In this document: positions 1-7,781 of the stretch, piece after piece
Numbering within the stretch: position 1 is the stretch's first letter
Layout of the letters: every line of letters starts with the position of its first letter
NCBI GenBank assembly: GCA_025963285.1
Contig: JAOPUX010000148.1
Coordinates: 1-57,513 of the forward strand
Length of the DNA: 57,513 bases
Source: Jatrophihabitans sp.
GTDB taxonomy: Bacteria; Actinomycetota; Actinomycetes; Mycobacteriales; Jatrophihabitantaceae
Reading direction: 5' to 3'
The notes under the pieces: generated by a model
Told to the model about the DNA's origin: nothing
Database searches by the model: none
Seen by the model: only the letters and a program-made list of their open reading frames with translations
Position numbers and translations under genes: made by a program

Positions 1-1
1 A

Positions 2-736
2 GGAGGAGTCGAAGTCGACGTCTCGGTCATCTACCAAGTCCCGGAGGACCGACCAGCCACGGGCGTCGACCTCGACGGCTACCGCGCCGACATCGACACC
101 GGCGACGATGCCATGGGCGACTGCCCCCGCAGCGATGCTCGGTCAGCGATCGTGGTCACCGCGACACCACCAACAAACGCGACACAGCCAGGTGACATTT
201 GGCTATTCGCATGCTTCGGTCCCCATGCGAGCGCCGCTCGCCAACAGTTTCTGAACCTCGCGCACACCGTCAAGGTGAGGTCGCGACCTGCGGAGTCCGT
301 GCCTGTCGCCGGCGCGCAGATCTGTAACCGAGCCGAACTTCGGCTAAGCCCGGTACCGACCGAGGCGCCCGGGAGCCAGCAGTTCGCGTTCGGCTACAAA
401 GCCACCAACATCGGACGAGACACCTGCTCAATCGACGGCTACCCCAACGTGGTGCTCAGCTCCAAAAATAGGTCGCCGCTGTCACTGGTCTACGAGACCA
501 CCAAATTCTTCGGTCCGCCCCACAAGCTCTATCTACGACCGGGATCATCAGCCGAATTCGAACTAGACACCGGCGTCTGCCAACAGGGCCCCAGGATCGC
601 CGCGAGCACCGTCCGCATCACGCTTCCCGCCACATCCTCACCGTTCGTTCTCAACATGAGCCACACCTACTCCTCGTTCTGCGATGACCCTCGCCACCCG
701 CAGACCATCGGCGTAAGGCCACTTCACGGAGTCTGA
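2..736 (+). CDS. DUF4232-type protein, 5' truncated
   Basis: The reading frame is open from the window edge, so the start lies upstream; 244 residues are visible. The second half resembles DUF4232: a beta-rich stretch with a conserved N-x-G-x-x-x-C then G-Y-P pattern (about residues 137-149, NIGRDTCSIDGYP) and two further Cys near the C-terminus (DTGVCQQG, SFCDD) that could form disulfides. DUF4232 proteins are usually exported or lipoproteins in actinomycetes, but the N-terminus needed to see a signal is missing. The upstream part reads as ordinary coding sequence of unknown role. Function unknown. An in-frame ATG at 113 exists but has no convincing ribosome site, so I treat it as internal. 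Confidence 0.65.
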   Translation, partial: GGVEVDVSVIYQVPEDRPATGVDLDGYRADIDTGDDAMGDCPRSDARSAIVVTATPPTNATQPGDIWLFACFGPHASAARQQFLNLAHTVKVRSRPAESVPVAGAQICNRAELRLSPVPTEAPGSQQFAFGYKATNIGRDTCSIDGYPNVVLSSKNRSPLSLVYETTKFFGPPHKLYLRPGSSAEFELDTGVCQQGPRIAASTVRITLPATSSPFVLNMSHTYSSFCDDPRHPQTIGVRPLHGV

Positions 737-789
737 CCGCAGACCAACCAGGCGCTCCAAGCCGCACAGACATCAGCGACTCGCGCCCA

Positions 790-1080
790 CTACGCGGGAG
801 ATCCGGTCGAGGCAGGTGGCCGCTGCTCAGGTGTGCGCATCGACATGTCCGCGAAGTTGAGTACCGCGGTGTCGATGAGGAACGGGATAAGAACGAAAAC
901 GGCGGCGATGATCCATGGAGCACCGGTTCCCAGGACGAGGACGGCCACGGCAATCGTGAGCAGGTTCGTTGGGACGATGACCCACCATGCCCATCGGGCC
1001 AACCCGTGCTCCTGGATCCGCTCCCACAGAGCGTGGTTCGATCCGGCGAGCCTGGCCGGGCCTTCCGTGTTCATGGGCAT
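790..1080 (-). CDS. Small membrane protein, hypothetical
   Basis: A 96-residue product with two adjacent hydrophobic segments (about residues 30-50, WAWWVIVPTNLLTIAVAVLV, and 55-75, APWIIAAVFVLIPFLID), so probably a two-pass inner-membrane protein. The start could be ATG 1080 or ATG 1074. No family recognised. It runs opposite to its neighbours and the stop lies about 50 nt from the end of the DUF4232 gene. Assigned as real on hydrophobicity and codon pattern only; a competing plus-strand frame over the same DNA looks like a shadow because it is Arg/Ser-rich. Confidence 0.5.
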   Translation of the reverse strand: MPMNTEGPARLAGSNHALWERIQEHGLARWAWWVIVPTNLLTIAVAVLVLGTGAPWIIAAVFVLIPFLIDTAVLNFADMSMRTPEQRPPASTGSPA

Positions 1081-1192
1081 GTCTCAGTTATCCCCGGTGT
1101 CGCGCTCAAGATCACAGCGGGTTCGCGCGCACTTCGCGGCATCTCCGGATGTCGGGACTGACAGCCGTATCAGCGATACTGCCCAGGTGGCG

Positions 1193-1708
1193 ATGCAACC
1201 AGAGGACGAGCGAGCCGTCCGGATTTTCGGTCAGTGGAAACACCGTGACCGGCGATCGGAACAGGCCGTCGGCAACTCTGCGGCACCCGAGGTCTACAGC
1301 GACCTGATGAAGAACGTGTTCGCTCCCGCCCTGCGTTCGGCGGGGCTGCGCGGTTCGAGCGGCAGGTTCGAGCTTCCGTCGGATATCTACTGGGTGCAGT
1401 TGGGCTTCCAGAGGTCGGCCTACAACAGTGGCGACGAGGTCCGATTCACGGTGAACTTGTCGGTGATCCGTCGAGACAAGTGGGAAGCACGGCGCGCTAC
1501 CGAGCCTCACCTCGGCAAAGAGCCGTCTCCGAACATCAAGTACGGCGCCTGGGCGACTCAGACGCGCATCGGGAAGCTGACGCCCGGTGGTGAGGACAAG
1601 TGGTGGCGCATCGTTCGGGGCGCCGAGGTAGATCCCGTGCGAGACGACGCCCTTGCCGATCTAGTGGCGCTCGGAGTTCCGTGGCTCGTCGCCAACGCCT
1701 CGTCATAA
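1193..1708 (+). CDS. DUF4304-like protein
   Basis: About 171 residues from ATG 1193; a later start at 1307 (MKNVFAPALRSAGLRG) would begin almost at the conserved domain. The order helix, FAPALRSAGLRG, then F-x-x-x-x-x-IYWVQLGFQRS and VRFTVNLSV matches the DUF4304 pattern (a short helix-strand protein of unknown function found near toxin, immunity and mobile loci). The Trp/Tyr-rich core and the WWRIV stretch near the C-terminus support a folded domain. It stands alone, with no operon partner, in a patch of orphan genes at the window edge. The open frame runs much further upstream, but that part reads as non-coding. Confidence 0.6.
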   Translation: MQPEDERAVRIFGQWKHRDRRSEQAVGNSAAPEVYSDLMKNVFAPALRSAGLRGSSGRFELPSDIYWVQLGFQRSAYNSGDEVRFTVNLSVIRRDKWEARRATEPHLGKEPSPNIKYGAWATQTRIGKLTPGGEDKWWRIVRGAEVDPVRDDALADLVALGVPWLVANASS

Positions 1709-1870
1709 CTTCCGCTCATCGGCAAATCCGGTTGGGTTCGCGCCGGTGGTCATGAGGGCGGCCATTTGCAGGCGGCGAGGAGCTGGTCCAGGTATTCGCG
1801 TTTTCCGCTGATGCGCCGAGCCCAGGATCTGGCGGACCGTGTTGGAGGTCCAGGCTGTGCGGGAGCCGAA

Positions 1871-3046
1871 CTACACGTGCACCGGCTCCAGCGCCACGCC
1901 TTCGAGACGGGCCTGCTCGCCGACGGCCGCAGCCACGGCCGGGCAGACACGCGGGTCGAAGGGGGTCGGCACGATGTAGTCCGGCGTGAGCGCATCCTCG
2001 ACGACGTCACCCAGGGCGCGGGCGGCAGCAAGCTTCATGCCCTCGGTGATGGCGCGGGCACCGACGTCGAAGGCCCCGGCGAAGATACCCGGGAAGGCGA
2101 GCACGTTGTTGATCTGGTTCGGGTAGTCGCTGCGCCCGGTGGCCACGATGGCCGCGTACCGGTGGGCGACCACCGGATCGACCTCGGGGTTGGGGTTTGC
2201 CAGGGCGAAGATGATCGACTCCGGAGCCATCTGCCGCACGGTGTCCTCGCTGACCGCACCGGCGCTCAGGCCGAGGAAGACGTCGGCTCCGGCCATCGCG
2301 TCGTGCAGCGAGCCGCGTAGCCCCTCGCGGTTGGTGGTGCGGGCGAGCTGCTGCTTCACCGAGGTGAGGTCGTCACGGTCGGAGTGCAGGATGCCCTTGG
2401 AGTCGGCCACGGCGATGTCGCCGATGCCGGCCGCGAGCAGGATCTTGGTGCAGGCCACGCCCGCCGCGCCGGCCCCGGAGACGACGACCCGCAGGTCGCC
2501 GAGCTCGCGGCGGGTGACACGGGCGGCGTTGCGCAGCGCCGCGAGCACCACCACCGCGGTGCCGTGCTGGTCGTCGTGGAAGACGGGGATGTCGAGCAGT
2601 TCGCGCAGCCGGTCCTCGACCTCGAAACAGCGCGGCGCGGAGATGTCCTCGAGGTTGATGCCGCCGAAGGAGGGCGCGATGCGCACCACCGTCTCGACGA
2701 TCTCGTCGACGTCGGTCGTGTCGAGCATGATCGGCACCGCGTTGAGGCCGGCGAACTCCGCGAAGAGCGCGGCCTTGCCCTCCATCACCGGCAAGCCGGC
2801 GGCGGGGCCGATGTTGCCCAGGCCGAGCACGGCCGTGCCGTCACTGACCACGGCCACGAGCCGCGACCGCCAGGTGTAGTCACGGGCCAGCCGCTCGTCC
2901 TCGGCGATCGCGGTGCACACCTCGGCGACCCCGGGGGTGTAGGCGAGCGAGAGCGAGTCCCGGTCGGTCAACGGGAGGGTGCTGCGGATGGAGAGCTTGC
3001 CGCCCTCGTGCACACGGAAAACCGCACTGCCGGGATCGAATCCCAC
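1871..3046 (-). CDS. NAD(P)-dependent malic enzyme
   Basis: 391 residues, the length of short bacterial malic enzymes that lack the phosphotransacetylase-like tail. It converts malate to pyruvate and CO2 with reduction of NAD(P), feeding gluconeogenesis or NADPH supply. Visible in order: the N-terminal malic domain with SLAYTPGVAEVC and DGTAVLGLGNIGP, the metal and substrate stretch INLEDISAPRCFEVE and VFHDDQHGTA, then a Rossmann fold starting VVSGAGAAGVA and later FALANPNPEV. The start ATG 3046 leads straight into the conserved N-terminus. It is monocistronic by spacing and sits tail-in from the left-edge orphan genes. Cofactor preference cannot be read safely from sequence. Confidence 0.95.
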   Translation of the reverse strand: MGFDPGSAVFRVHEGGKLSIRSTLPLTDRDSLSLAYTPGVAEVCTAIAEDERLARDYTWRSRLVAVVSDGTAVLGLGNIGPAAGLPVMEGKAALFAEFAGLNAVPIMLDTTDVDEIVETVVRIAPSFGGINLEDISAPRCFEVEDRLRELLDIPVFHDDQHGTAVVVLAALRNAARVTRRELGDLRVVVSGAGAAGVACTKILLAAGIGDIAVADSKGILHSDRDDLTSVKQQLARTTNREGLRGSLHDAMAGADVFLGLSAGAVSEDTVRQMAPESIIFALANPNPEVDPVVAHRYAAIVATGRSDYPNQINNVLAFPGIFAGAFDVGARAITEGMKLAAARALGDVVEDALTPDYIVPTPFDPRVCPAVAAAVGEQARLEGVALEPVHV

Positions 3047-3164
3047 TTGCCTGCGCTCCTAGTTTCGACGAACTGATCTGCCTCGAGGGCCGATCTGCCT
3101 CACGGGCCAAGGGTACGGCGCAGGCGTGACGGTGGTTGCGGGGTTCACCCGAGCACCCATTCTC

Positions 3165-3509
3165 TCACGCTGGCGGCGTCCGGCGCACGCGACTTGTCAG
3201 ACGCCAGCCGCGCAGCCGCAGCAGCACCCGGGCCTGGACGTCGGCGACTCCGTAGATCTCGGAGTCACCGGCCACCGAACTGTTGTCCGACGCGAGCCAC
3301 CAGCCGCCGTCGACCGGCCGCACCGCCCGCTTCACGACGAGGCGGTCCGGCATCGAGCGGAACGTGGCGATCACGACGTCGCCAGGCCGTACGGGGGCTC
3401 CGTGCCGCACGATCACGACGTCGCCGTGCCTGAGGGTCGGCACCATCGACGGCCCCGAGATCGTTATCCACTGCCACGGGATCAGCACCCGATCTCCGTC
3501 ACGCCGCAT
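3165..3509 (-). CDS. sodX: Nickel-type superoxide dismutase maturation protease
   Basis: A 114-residue S26-family peptidase domain. The catalytic serine motif ISGPSMVPTLRHGD puts Ser at residue 21, and the lysine general base is in LVVKRAV (Lys60), with the D-N-S/G-D-S-x-x-Y-G motif (ASDNSSVAGDSEIYG) after it. Unlike housekeeping signal peptidase I there is no clear N-terminal membrane anchor. It is divergent from sodN with 112 nt between starts; the family member beside sodN removes the SodN leader so that His1 can bind nickel. No Ni transporter is in the window. Confidence 0.9.
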   Translation of the reverse strand: MRRDGDRVLIPWQWITISGPSMVPTLRHGDVVIVRHGAPVRPGDVVIATFRSMPDRLVVKRAVRPVDGGWWLASDNSSVAGDSEIYGVADVQARVLLRLRGWRLTSRVRRTPPA

Positions 3510-3621
3510 GAGTTAGATGCTGCCTGCTGCGCGGAAAGATTGCCGAGTAGGGTCGAACTTGACTTGGTTTGAGGTCATCGATCTTCGTCCAGTTCCACTT
3601 CGCTCAGGAGGTTCAGAGGCA

Positions 3622-4020
3622 ATGCGCCTTTTCCGTTCCGCGACCACCGCCCACGCGCACTGCGACCTTCCGTGTGGCGTCTACGACCCCGCTCAGGCCC
3701 GTATCGAGGCCGAGACGGTCACGGCCATCCAGGAGAAGTACCAGGCAAACGAGGACCCGGTCTTCCGTAGCCGTGCGCTCACCATCAAGGAGGAGCGCTC
3801 CGAGCTCGTCAAGCACCACCTCTGGGTGCTCTGGACCGACTACTTCAAGCCGCCGCACTTCGAGAAGTACCCGCAGCTGCACGACCTCTTCAACCGGGCC
3901 ACCAAGGCCGCCGGCGCGACGGGTGGCAAGGGTTCGGTGGATCCGGCCGACGGCCAGAAGCTGCTCGACCTGATCGCCGAGATCGACACCATCTTCTGGG
4001 AGACGAAGGCCGCGGCCTGA
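3622..4020 (+). CDS. sodN: Nickel superoxide dismutase
   Basis: 132 residues. Start ATG 3622 is chosen because AGGAGG at 3606-3611 lies 10 nt upstream and because it leaves a 12-residue leader (ending THA) before the nickel hook HCDLPCGVYDP. After cleavage His1, Cys2 and Cys6 (precursor His13, Cys14, Cys18) bind Ni; the rest is the four-helix bundle of the homohexameric enzyme. It dismutates superoxide in the cytoplasm. The partner protease gene is divergent at 3165-3509. In Streptomyces nickel activates sodN through Nur; I do not see a convincing Nur box. Followed by a strong hairpin. Confidence 0.97.
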   Translation: MRLFRSATTAHAHCDLPCGVYDPAQARIEAETVTAIQEKYQANEDPVFRSRALTIKEERSELVKHHLWVLWTDYFKPPHFEKYPQLHDLFNRATKAAGATGGKGSVDPADGQKLLDLIAEIDTIFWETKAAA

Positions 4021-4047
4021 GACTCCTGCGATGTTCGACGTCACGAG

Positions 4048-4072
4048 GGCCGACCCCGGCACGGGGTCGGCC
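4048..4072 (+). terminator. Hairpin terminator after sodN
   Basis: A perfect 11-bp G+C-rich stem (4048-4058 with 4062-4072) and a 3-nt loop, 27 nt after the sodN stop and ending 6 nt before the next start. There is no long T run (CCTTCGT follows), which is usual for actinomycete terminators. It separates sodN from the phosphatase-rsbW-sigF operon and argues that the phosphatase starts at ATG 4079, not at the upstream ATG 4031. Confidence 0.75.
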
Positions 4073-4078
4073 TTCGTC

Positions 4079-4696
4079 ATGCCTGCCGATGTCCCCGACC
4101 GGGCCCAGCTCTGGCTGATCCGGCACGGTCAGACGGAGTGGAGCCGCACCGGGCGGCACACCGGTGCCACCGACATCCCGCTCACGCCCTTCGGCGAGCG
4201 GGAGGCAGCGGCGCTGGCACCGCTGGTCGCCGGACTCTCGCCTGCCCTCGTGCTCTGCAGCCCCCGGGCGCGGGCCCTGCGCACCGCCGAACTCGCCGGC
4301 CTGGCGGTCGACGAGATCAGCCCGGACCTCGTCGAATGGGACTACGGCGACTACGAGGGCCTCACCAGCAGGCAGATCCACGAGACCGACCCCGGCTGGA
4401 CGATCTTCGGCCGGCCCACACCGGGTGGTGAGACGGCGGCCGAGGTGGCCGCCCGAGCCGACCGGGTGCTGAGCCGAGCCGCGGTGGCGCTGCGTCGCGG
4501 TCCGGTGATCCTCGTCGCGCACGGCCACATCAGCCGGGTGCTCGGTGCGCGCTGGATCGGGCTGCCGGTGAGCGGCGGCGCCAACCTGCTGCTGGACGAG
4601 GCAGCCCCATGCATCCTCAGCGCCCAGTACGGTGAACCGGCGATCGCCGGTTGGAACCGCCCCAACCCCGCCATCGTCGAGGGAGAGACTCAGTGA
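4079..4696 (+). CDS. Histidine phosphatase family protein
   Basis: 205 residues. The phosphohistidine motif LIRHGQTEWS lies near residue 12, the second conserved block is SPRARALRTAE, and the late catalytic His is in VAHGHISRVLGARW; these are the hallmarks of the phosphoglycerate-mutase/acid-phosphatase superfamily. The substrate cannot be told from sequence. The start ATG 4079 follows the sodN terminator. Its stop overlaps the GTG of the downstream anti-sigma gene (GTGA at 4693-4696), so it is translationally coupled to a sigma-factor module, an association worth noting. Confidence 0.85.
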   Translation: MPADVPDRAQLWLIRHGQTEWSRTGRHTGATDIPLTPFGEREAAALAPLVAGLSPALVLCSPRARALRTAELAGLAVDEISPDLVEWDYGDYEGLTSRQIHETDPGWTIFGRPTPGGETAAEVAARADRVLSRAAVALRRGPVILVAHGHISRVLGARWIGLPVSGGANLLLDEAAPCILSAQYGEPAIAGWNRPNPAIVEGETQ

Positions 4697-5097
4697 GCGA
4701 ATTCGAGGAGAGCCCGATCGCCGGCACCGTCGAGGTCAGCGTGCCGGTCGATGTGGCCTACGTCGCCACCCTGCGGCTGGTTGCGGCCAGCCTGGCCGCT
4801 CGCTGCGACCTCACCGTGGACGACATCGAGGACCTGCGGCTGGCCGTCGACGAGGCCTGCGCGCTCGTCCTGCCGCTGGCCGAGCCCGACTCCACGATCA
4901 CCGCCGGCTACACCCTCGCTCCCGGAGAGCTCGAGGTCTCCATCGGCGTCGGCACCGCCAGCACCGCGGCCAGCCTCGACCGCACCGGCTTCGCGTGGAC
5001 GGTACTCACCGCCCTCGCCTCCGATGTTGCGGTGAACAGCACCGCCCAGCGGGCCACGATCACCGTGACCAAGCGACGAGAAACCGCACAGCGGTGA
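4693..5097 (+). CDS. RsbW-type anti-sigma factor (GHKL kinase fold)
   Basis: 134 residues from GTG 4693. The DIEDLRLAVDEAC stretch (about residues 41-53) is the N box of the HATPase_c fold used by RsbW, SpoIIAB and UsfX/RsbW, which bind a SigF/SigB-type sigma factor and phosphorylate an anti-anti-sigma partner. The later ATP-lid boxes are weak (FAWTVLTALASDVAV), as in many actinobacterial members, so kinase activity is not certain. It overlaps the sigma factor by GTGA (5094-5097), the classic anti-sigma/sigma arrangement. No STAS anti-anti-sigma gene is seen nearby. Confidence 0.88.
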   Translation: MSEFEESPIAGTVEVSVPVDVAYVATLRLVAASLAARCDLTVDDIEDLRLAVDEACALVLPLAEPDSTITAGYTLAPGELEVSIGVGTASTAASLDRTGFAWTVLTALASDVAVNSTAQRATITVTKRRETAQR

Positions 5098-5864
5098 CCG
5101 ACTCCGCGGACGAGCCCAACGCCGTCTCGCTGCTAGCGCAACTGCAGTCCCTGCCCGAGAACAGCCCCGAGCGGGCAGAGCTGCGCGAGCGACTCGTCGA
5201 CCAGCACATGCCGTTGGTCGTCTACCTGGCCCGCCGCTTCTACGGCCGCAACGAGCCGATGAACGACCTCATCCAGGTCGGCGCCATCGGCCTGATCAAG
5301 GCCATCGACCGCTTCGATCCGAGCCGTGGCCTGGAGTTCTCGACGTACGCCACGCCGACGATCCTCGGCGAGCTCAAGCGGCACTTCCGCGACACCGGCT
5401 GGCTGATCCACGTCCCGCGCCGTGCCCAGGAGCTGCAGACGACGCTCAACGCCGCCCGGGCCGACCTCAGCCAGGAACTCGGCCGGGCCCCGACGGTGCG
5501 CGAGCTGGCCAAGCGGATCGACTGCGAGGAGGACGCCGTCATCGAGGCCCTCGACGTCGCGCGGGCCTACTCCGGCGTCCCTCTCGACATCCTCACCCCA
5601 CCCGGGGAGTCGGCTCCCGAGCACCCCAAGCTGGGCTTCACCGACGAGGGATTCGAGCAGGTCGAGCAGCGTGCGGACCTGCGCGAGGTGATCGGTCAGC
5701 TGCCCGAGCTGGAGCGCGAGATCCTGCTGCTGCGCTTCGTCGCCAACAAGACCCAGACCGAGATCGCCGGCATCGTCGGGGTGTCCCAGATGCAGGTCTC
5801 CCGGCTGGTCGCGCGCGGCCTGAAGCGGCTGCGGGCCAGCATGGGCGTCGACGAGCCGGAGTGA
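5094..5864 (+). CDS. SigF/SigB-type RNA polymerase sigma factor
   Basis: 256 residues from GTG 5094, overlapping the anti-sigma stop by 4 nt. All sigma-70 group 3 regions are visible: region 2 with DLIQVGAIGLIKAIDRFDPSRGLEFSTYA (about residues 60-88) and the -10 contact FRDTGWLIHVPRR, region 3 (LGRAPTVRELAKRI), and region 4 with a helix-turn-helix (KTQTEIAGIVGVSQMQVSRLVARGLKRLR). This is the SigF/SigB general-stress or sporulation class, cytoplasmic, held inactive by the upstream RsbW-like protein. The gene number (sigF versus sigB and others) cannot be set without comparison to the rest of the genome. Confidence 0.92.
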   Translation: MTDSADEPNAVSLLAQLQSLPENSPERAELRERLVDQHMPLVVYLARRFYGRNEPMNDLIQVGAIGLIKAIDRFDPSRGLEFSTYATPTILGELKRHFRDTGWLIHVPRRAQELQTTLNAARADLSQELGRAPTVRELAKRIDCEEDAVIEALDVARAYSGVPLDILTPPGESAPEHPKLGFTDEGFEQVEQRADLREVIGQLPELEREILLLRFVANKTQTEIAGIVGVSQMQVSRLVARGLKRLRASMGVDEPE

Positions 5865-5874
5865 GCCGCTCGGG

Positions 5875-6285
5875 CTAACGGTCCAGCGCAGCTCGCGCCG
5901 CCGGGGTGAAGAGCAGGTACAGCACCGCGAGCGCGGCCAGCAGGATGGGGCCGCCGTACTCCACCAGCCCGGCTTGGAAGGCCAGGCTGTAGGAGACCGG
6001 CAGCGCCAGCAGCTCGATCACGACGATCGGCGTGCGCGCCGCGGGCTGCAGCCGGGCGAGCCCTCGGCCGGCGAGGTACAGCACCGCCGCAGCCCCCACG
6101 GCGAACGCCGCGCCGAGCAGCGCGCCGGCCACATCGCTGGGATGCCCCGTCACCGTCTTGATGATCAACACCGCGGCGCCGGCGAGCAGCGCGACTGCCT
6201 CGACCATGATCACGAAGACCGCGCTGCGGATCTCCTTGGGCACGACCTCGCCGGGCCCCGGCGTGTCAATCTCCTCCTCGGGCAC
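5875..6285 (-). CDS. Four-TM integral membrane protein
   Basis: 136 residues from GTG 6285. Four hydrophobic segments (starting about VFVIMVEAVALL, AGALLGAAFAVGA, TPIVVIELLALPVSYSL and GPILLAALAVLYLLF) follow an acidic cytoplasmic N-terminus. This fits a common actinobacterial membrane protein of unknown role. GTG 6285 is supported by a TAGGGT box at 6298-6293 exactly 7 nt upstream, giving a leaderless message. It is divergent from the diacylglycerol-kinase-like gene and convergent with the sigma factor (10 nt). Confidence 0.75.
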   Translation of the reverse strand: MPEEEIDTPGPGEVVPKEIRSAVFVIMVEAVALLAGAAVLIIKTVTGHPSDVAGALLGAAFAVGAAAVLYLAGRGLARLQPAARTPIVVIELLALPVSYSLAFQAGLVEYGGPILLAALAVLYLLFTPAARAALDR

Positions 6286-6292
6286 GAGCGAA

Positions 6293-6312
6293 ACCCTACC
6301 GGCGCGTAATCT
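6293..6312. promoter_or_regulatory. Two divergent leaderless -10 boxes
   Basis: Minus strand: TAGGGT (6298-6293), 7 nt before GTG 6285. Plus strand: TAATCT (6307-6312), 6 nt before GTG 6319. Both match the actinobacterial leaderless pattern in which the start codon is at or next to +1. Here the two boxes are separate, unlike the overlapping pairs at 21536, 22872 and 53979. Confidence 0.6.
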
Positions 6313-6318
6313 CAGCCC

Positions 6319-7239
6319 GTGCGTGTCATGGTCATCACCAATCCGCACGCCACCGCGATGACCCCGCGGGAGCGTGACGTGCTCACCCATGCCCTCGGCA
6401 GCGACGCCGAACTCGAGGTGGCCGCCACGGAGAACCGCGGCCATGCCGCGGCGCTGGCCTGCCGGGCTATGCGGATGGGCACCGACGTCGTGGTGGCGAT
6501 GGGCGGCGACGGCACGGTGAACGAGGTGGTCAACGGCCTGCTGACCGACGGCGTCCACGACGGCGTTCCGTCGCTGGGCATCATCCCGGCCGGCTCCACG
6601 AACGTCTTCGCCCGGGCGCTCGGCCTGCCCAACGACCCGATCGAGGCCACCGGAGTGCTGCTCGAGGCGCTGCGCACCGGAGCCCGGCGCGCCGTCAGCC
6701 TCGGCCAGATGGACGACCGCTACTTCGTCTTCGCCGCTGGCATGGGCTTCGACGCCGCGATCGTCGGCGGGGTGGAGCGCTACCGCCGGCGGGGCCGGAA
6801 GTCCACGCACGTCCTCTACGCCCGGGTGGGGGTGCGCGAGTTCTTCGCCGCCGACCGTCGCCATCCGAAGCTGCACGTCGAACTCTCCGACGGCACCCGC
6901 TTCGACGACATCTACTTCGTGATCGCAGCCAATGCCGATCCGTGGACATTCGTCGGCAACCGGCCGCTGCACCCCACCCCGGAGGTCAACTTCGACACCG
7001 GGATGGCCGTCTACGCCCGCCGCCGGATGGGTACGGTCGGCATGCTCTGGAGCATGGCGCGCATGTCGGGCGGCACCGGCCGGGTGGGCAAGCGGGGCGC
7101 CCACGTCGTCCACGATCTGGACGGGCTCACCGTGATCGCCGACGAGCCGATGCCGGTGCAGGTCGACGGTGACTACGCGGAGTTGCGCGACAAACTCACG
7201 TTTCGCACAGTTCCGAAGGCCATTCGCGTCCTGGTTTAG
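6319..7239 (+). CDS. Diacylglycerol/lipid kinase family protein
   Basis: 306 residues with the DAGK catalytic fold: VVVAMGGDGTVNEVVNGL (about residues 57-74) is the ATP-binding GGDGT motif, IIPAGSTNVFARALGLP the G-T-x-N-x-F-A-R motif, and the C-terminal lipid-binding half includes AAGMGFDAAIVGG. Such enzymes phosphorylate diacylglycerol, sphingoid or related lipids (YegS/DgkB type). The GTG 6319 start is preceded by TAATCT at N6, so probably leaderless; ATG 6328 is the alternative. Divergent from a four-TM membrane protein, which could act in the same envelope process, but that is inference. Confidence 0.88.
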   Translation: MRVMVITNPHATAMTPRERDVLTHALGSDAELEVAATENRGHAAALACRAMRMGTDVVVAMGGDGTVNEVVNGLLTDGVHDGVPSLGIIPAGSTNVFARALGLPNDPIEATGVLLEALRTGARRAVSLGQMDDRYFVFAAGMGFDAAIVGGVERYRRRGRKSTHVLYARVGVREFFAADRRHPKLHVELSDGTRFDDIYFVIAANADPWTFVGNRPLHPTPEVNFDTGMAVYARRRMGTVGMLWSMARMSGGTGRVGKRGAHVVHDLDGLTVIADEPMPVQVDGDYAELRDKLTFRTVPKAIRVLV

Positions 7240-7404
7240 CCCGATTTTATCTGTTCTGCCCTATCGCTGCCCGCACTGCGGTCCGTAACATGACTTGCCG
7301 AGGAGCCGCGATTCCGCGACGCTTGCGAATCGGAGTCGGCAGTTGCCCAATGCAGGGTGAGCTGGCTTGCATCCGTGTGTTAATGCTTGAAGCATGAGCG
7401 CGCT

Positions 7405-7420
7405 CGTGAAAGGATTCACA
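7405..7420. promoter_or_regulatory. CRP/cAMP-type operator upstream of whiB1
   Basis: CGTGA-N6-TCACA, one mismatch from the CRP consensus TGTGA-N6-TCACA, 59-74 nt before the whiB1 ATG. In M. tuberculosis whiB1 is a known CRP (Rv3676) target, so both position and motif fit. A weaker half-site-like sequence (GGTGA, then TTGCA) lies at about 7357-7371. Confidence 0.6.
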
Positions 7421-7478
7421 AGCGTAGACGGAGCACCGACGATGCCGCTCCGCTGCGACCACGTGAGGAGACCTACCC

Positions 7479-7730
7479 ATGGATTGGCGTCACCGCGCGA
7501 TTTGCCGTGACGAGGACCCGGAGCTTTTCTTCCCGATCGGGAACACCGGGCCTGCGCTACTGCAGATCGAGCAAGCCAAGGCCGTGTGCCGTCGCTGTCC
7601 CGTCGTCTCTCAGTGCCTTGCTTGGGCGCTCGAGAGCGGTCAGGACGCGGGCGTCTGGGGAGGCCTGTCCGAGGATGAGCGGCGCGCATTGAAGCGCCGC
7701 AACGCCCGGGCCCGGGCCCGCCTAGCCTGA
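7479..7730 (+). CDS. whiB1: WhiB1-type iron-sulfur transcription factor
   Basis: 83 residues. The four Fe-S ligands are Cys9, Cys37, Cys40 and Cys46 (C-x2-C-x5-C spacing), followed by the GVWGG turn and a basic tail (KRRNARARARLA). The length, the start DWRHRAICRDEDPELFFP and the absence of an AT-hook give the WhiB1 class: an essential 4Fe-4S, nitric-oxide-sensitive partner of the housekeeping sigma factor region 4. GAGGAG sits 10-15 nt upstream. A CRP-like box lies in the long 239-nt upstream region. It faces the PdtaS-like kinase gene across a shared terminator, as in mycobacteria. Confidence 0.96.
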   Translation: MDWRHRAICRDEDPELFFPIGNTGPALLQIEQAKAVCRRCPVVSQCLAWALESGQDAGVWGGLSEDERRALKRRNARARARLA

Positions 7731-7748
7731 GCACACCGCACGAACCCA

Positions 7749-7776
7749 GATGCCGGCCGCAGCAGCGGCCGGCATC
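7749..7776. terminator. Bidirectional terminator between whiB1 and the PdtaS-like gene
   Basis: A perfect 12-bp stem (7749-7760 with 7765-7776), AGCA loop, then GTTGTTT on the plus strand. It lies 18 nt after whiB1 and 5 nt past the stop of the converging kinase gene, so it can serve both. Confidence 0.85.
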
Positions 7777-7781
7777 GTTGT

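Noticed and set aside
4031-4078. Earlier ATG of the histidine phosphatase frame
   Set aside because: It lies before and through the sodN terminator hairpin; ATG 4079 just after the hairpin begins a normal-length protein.
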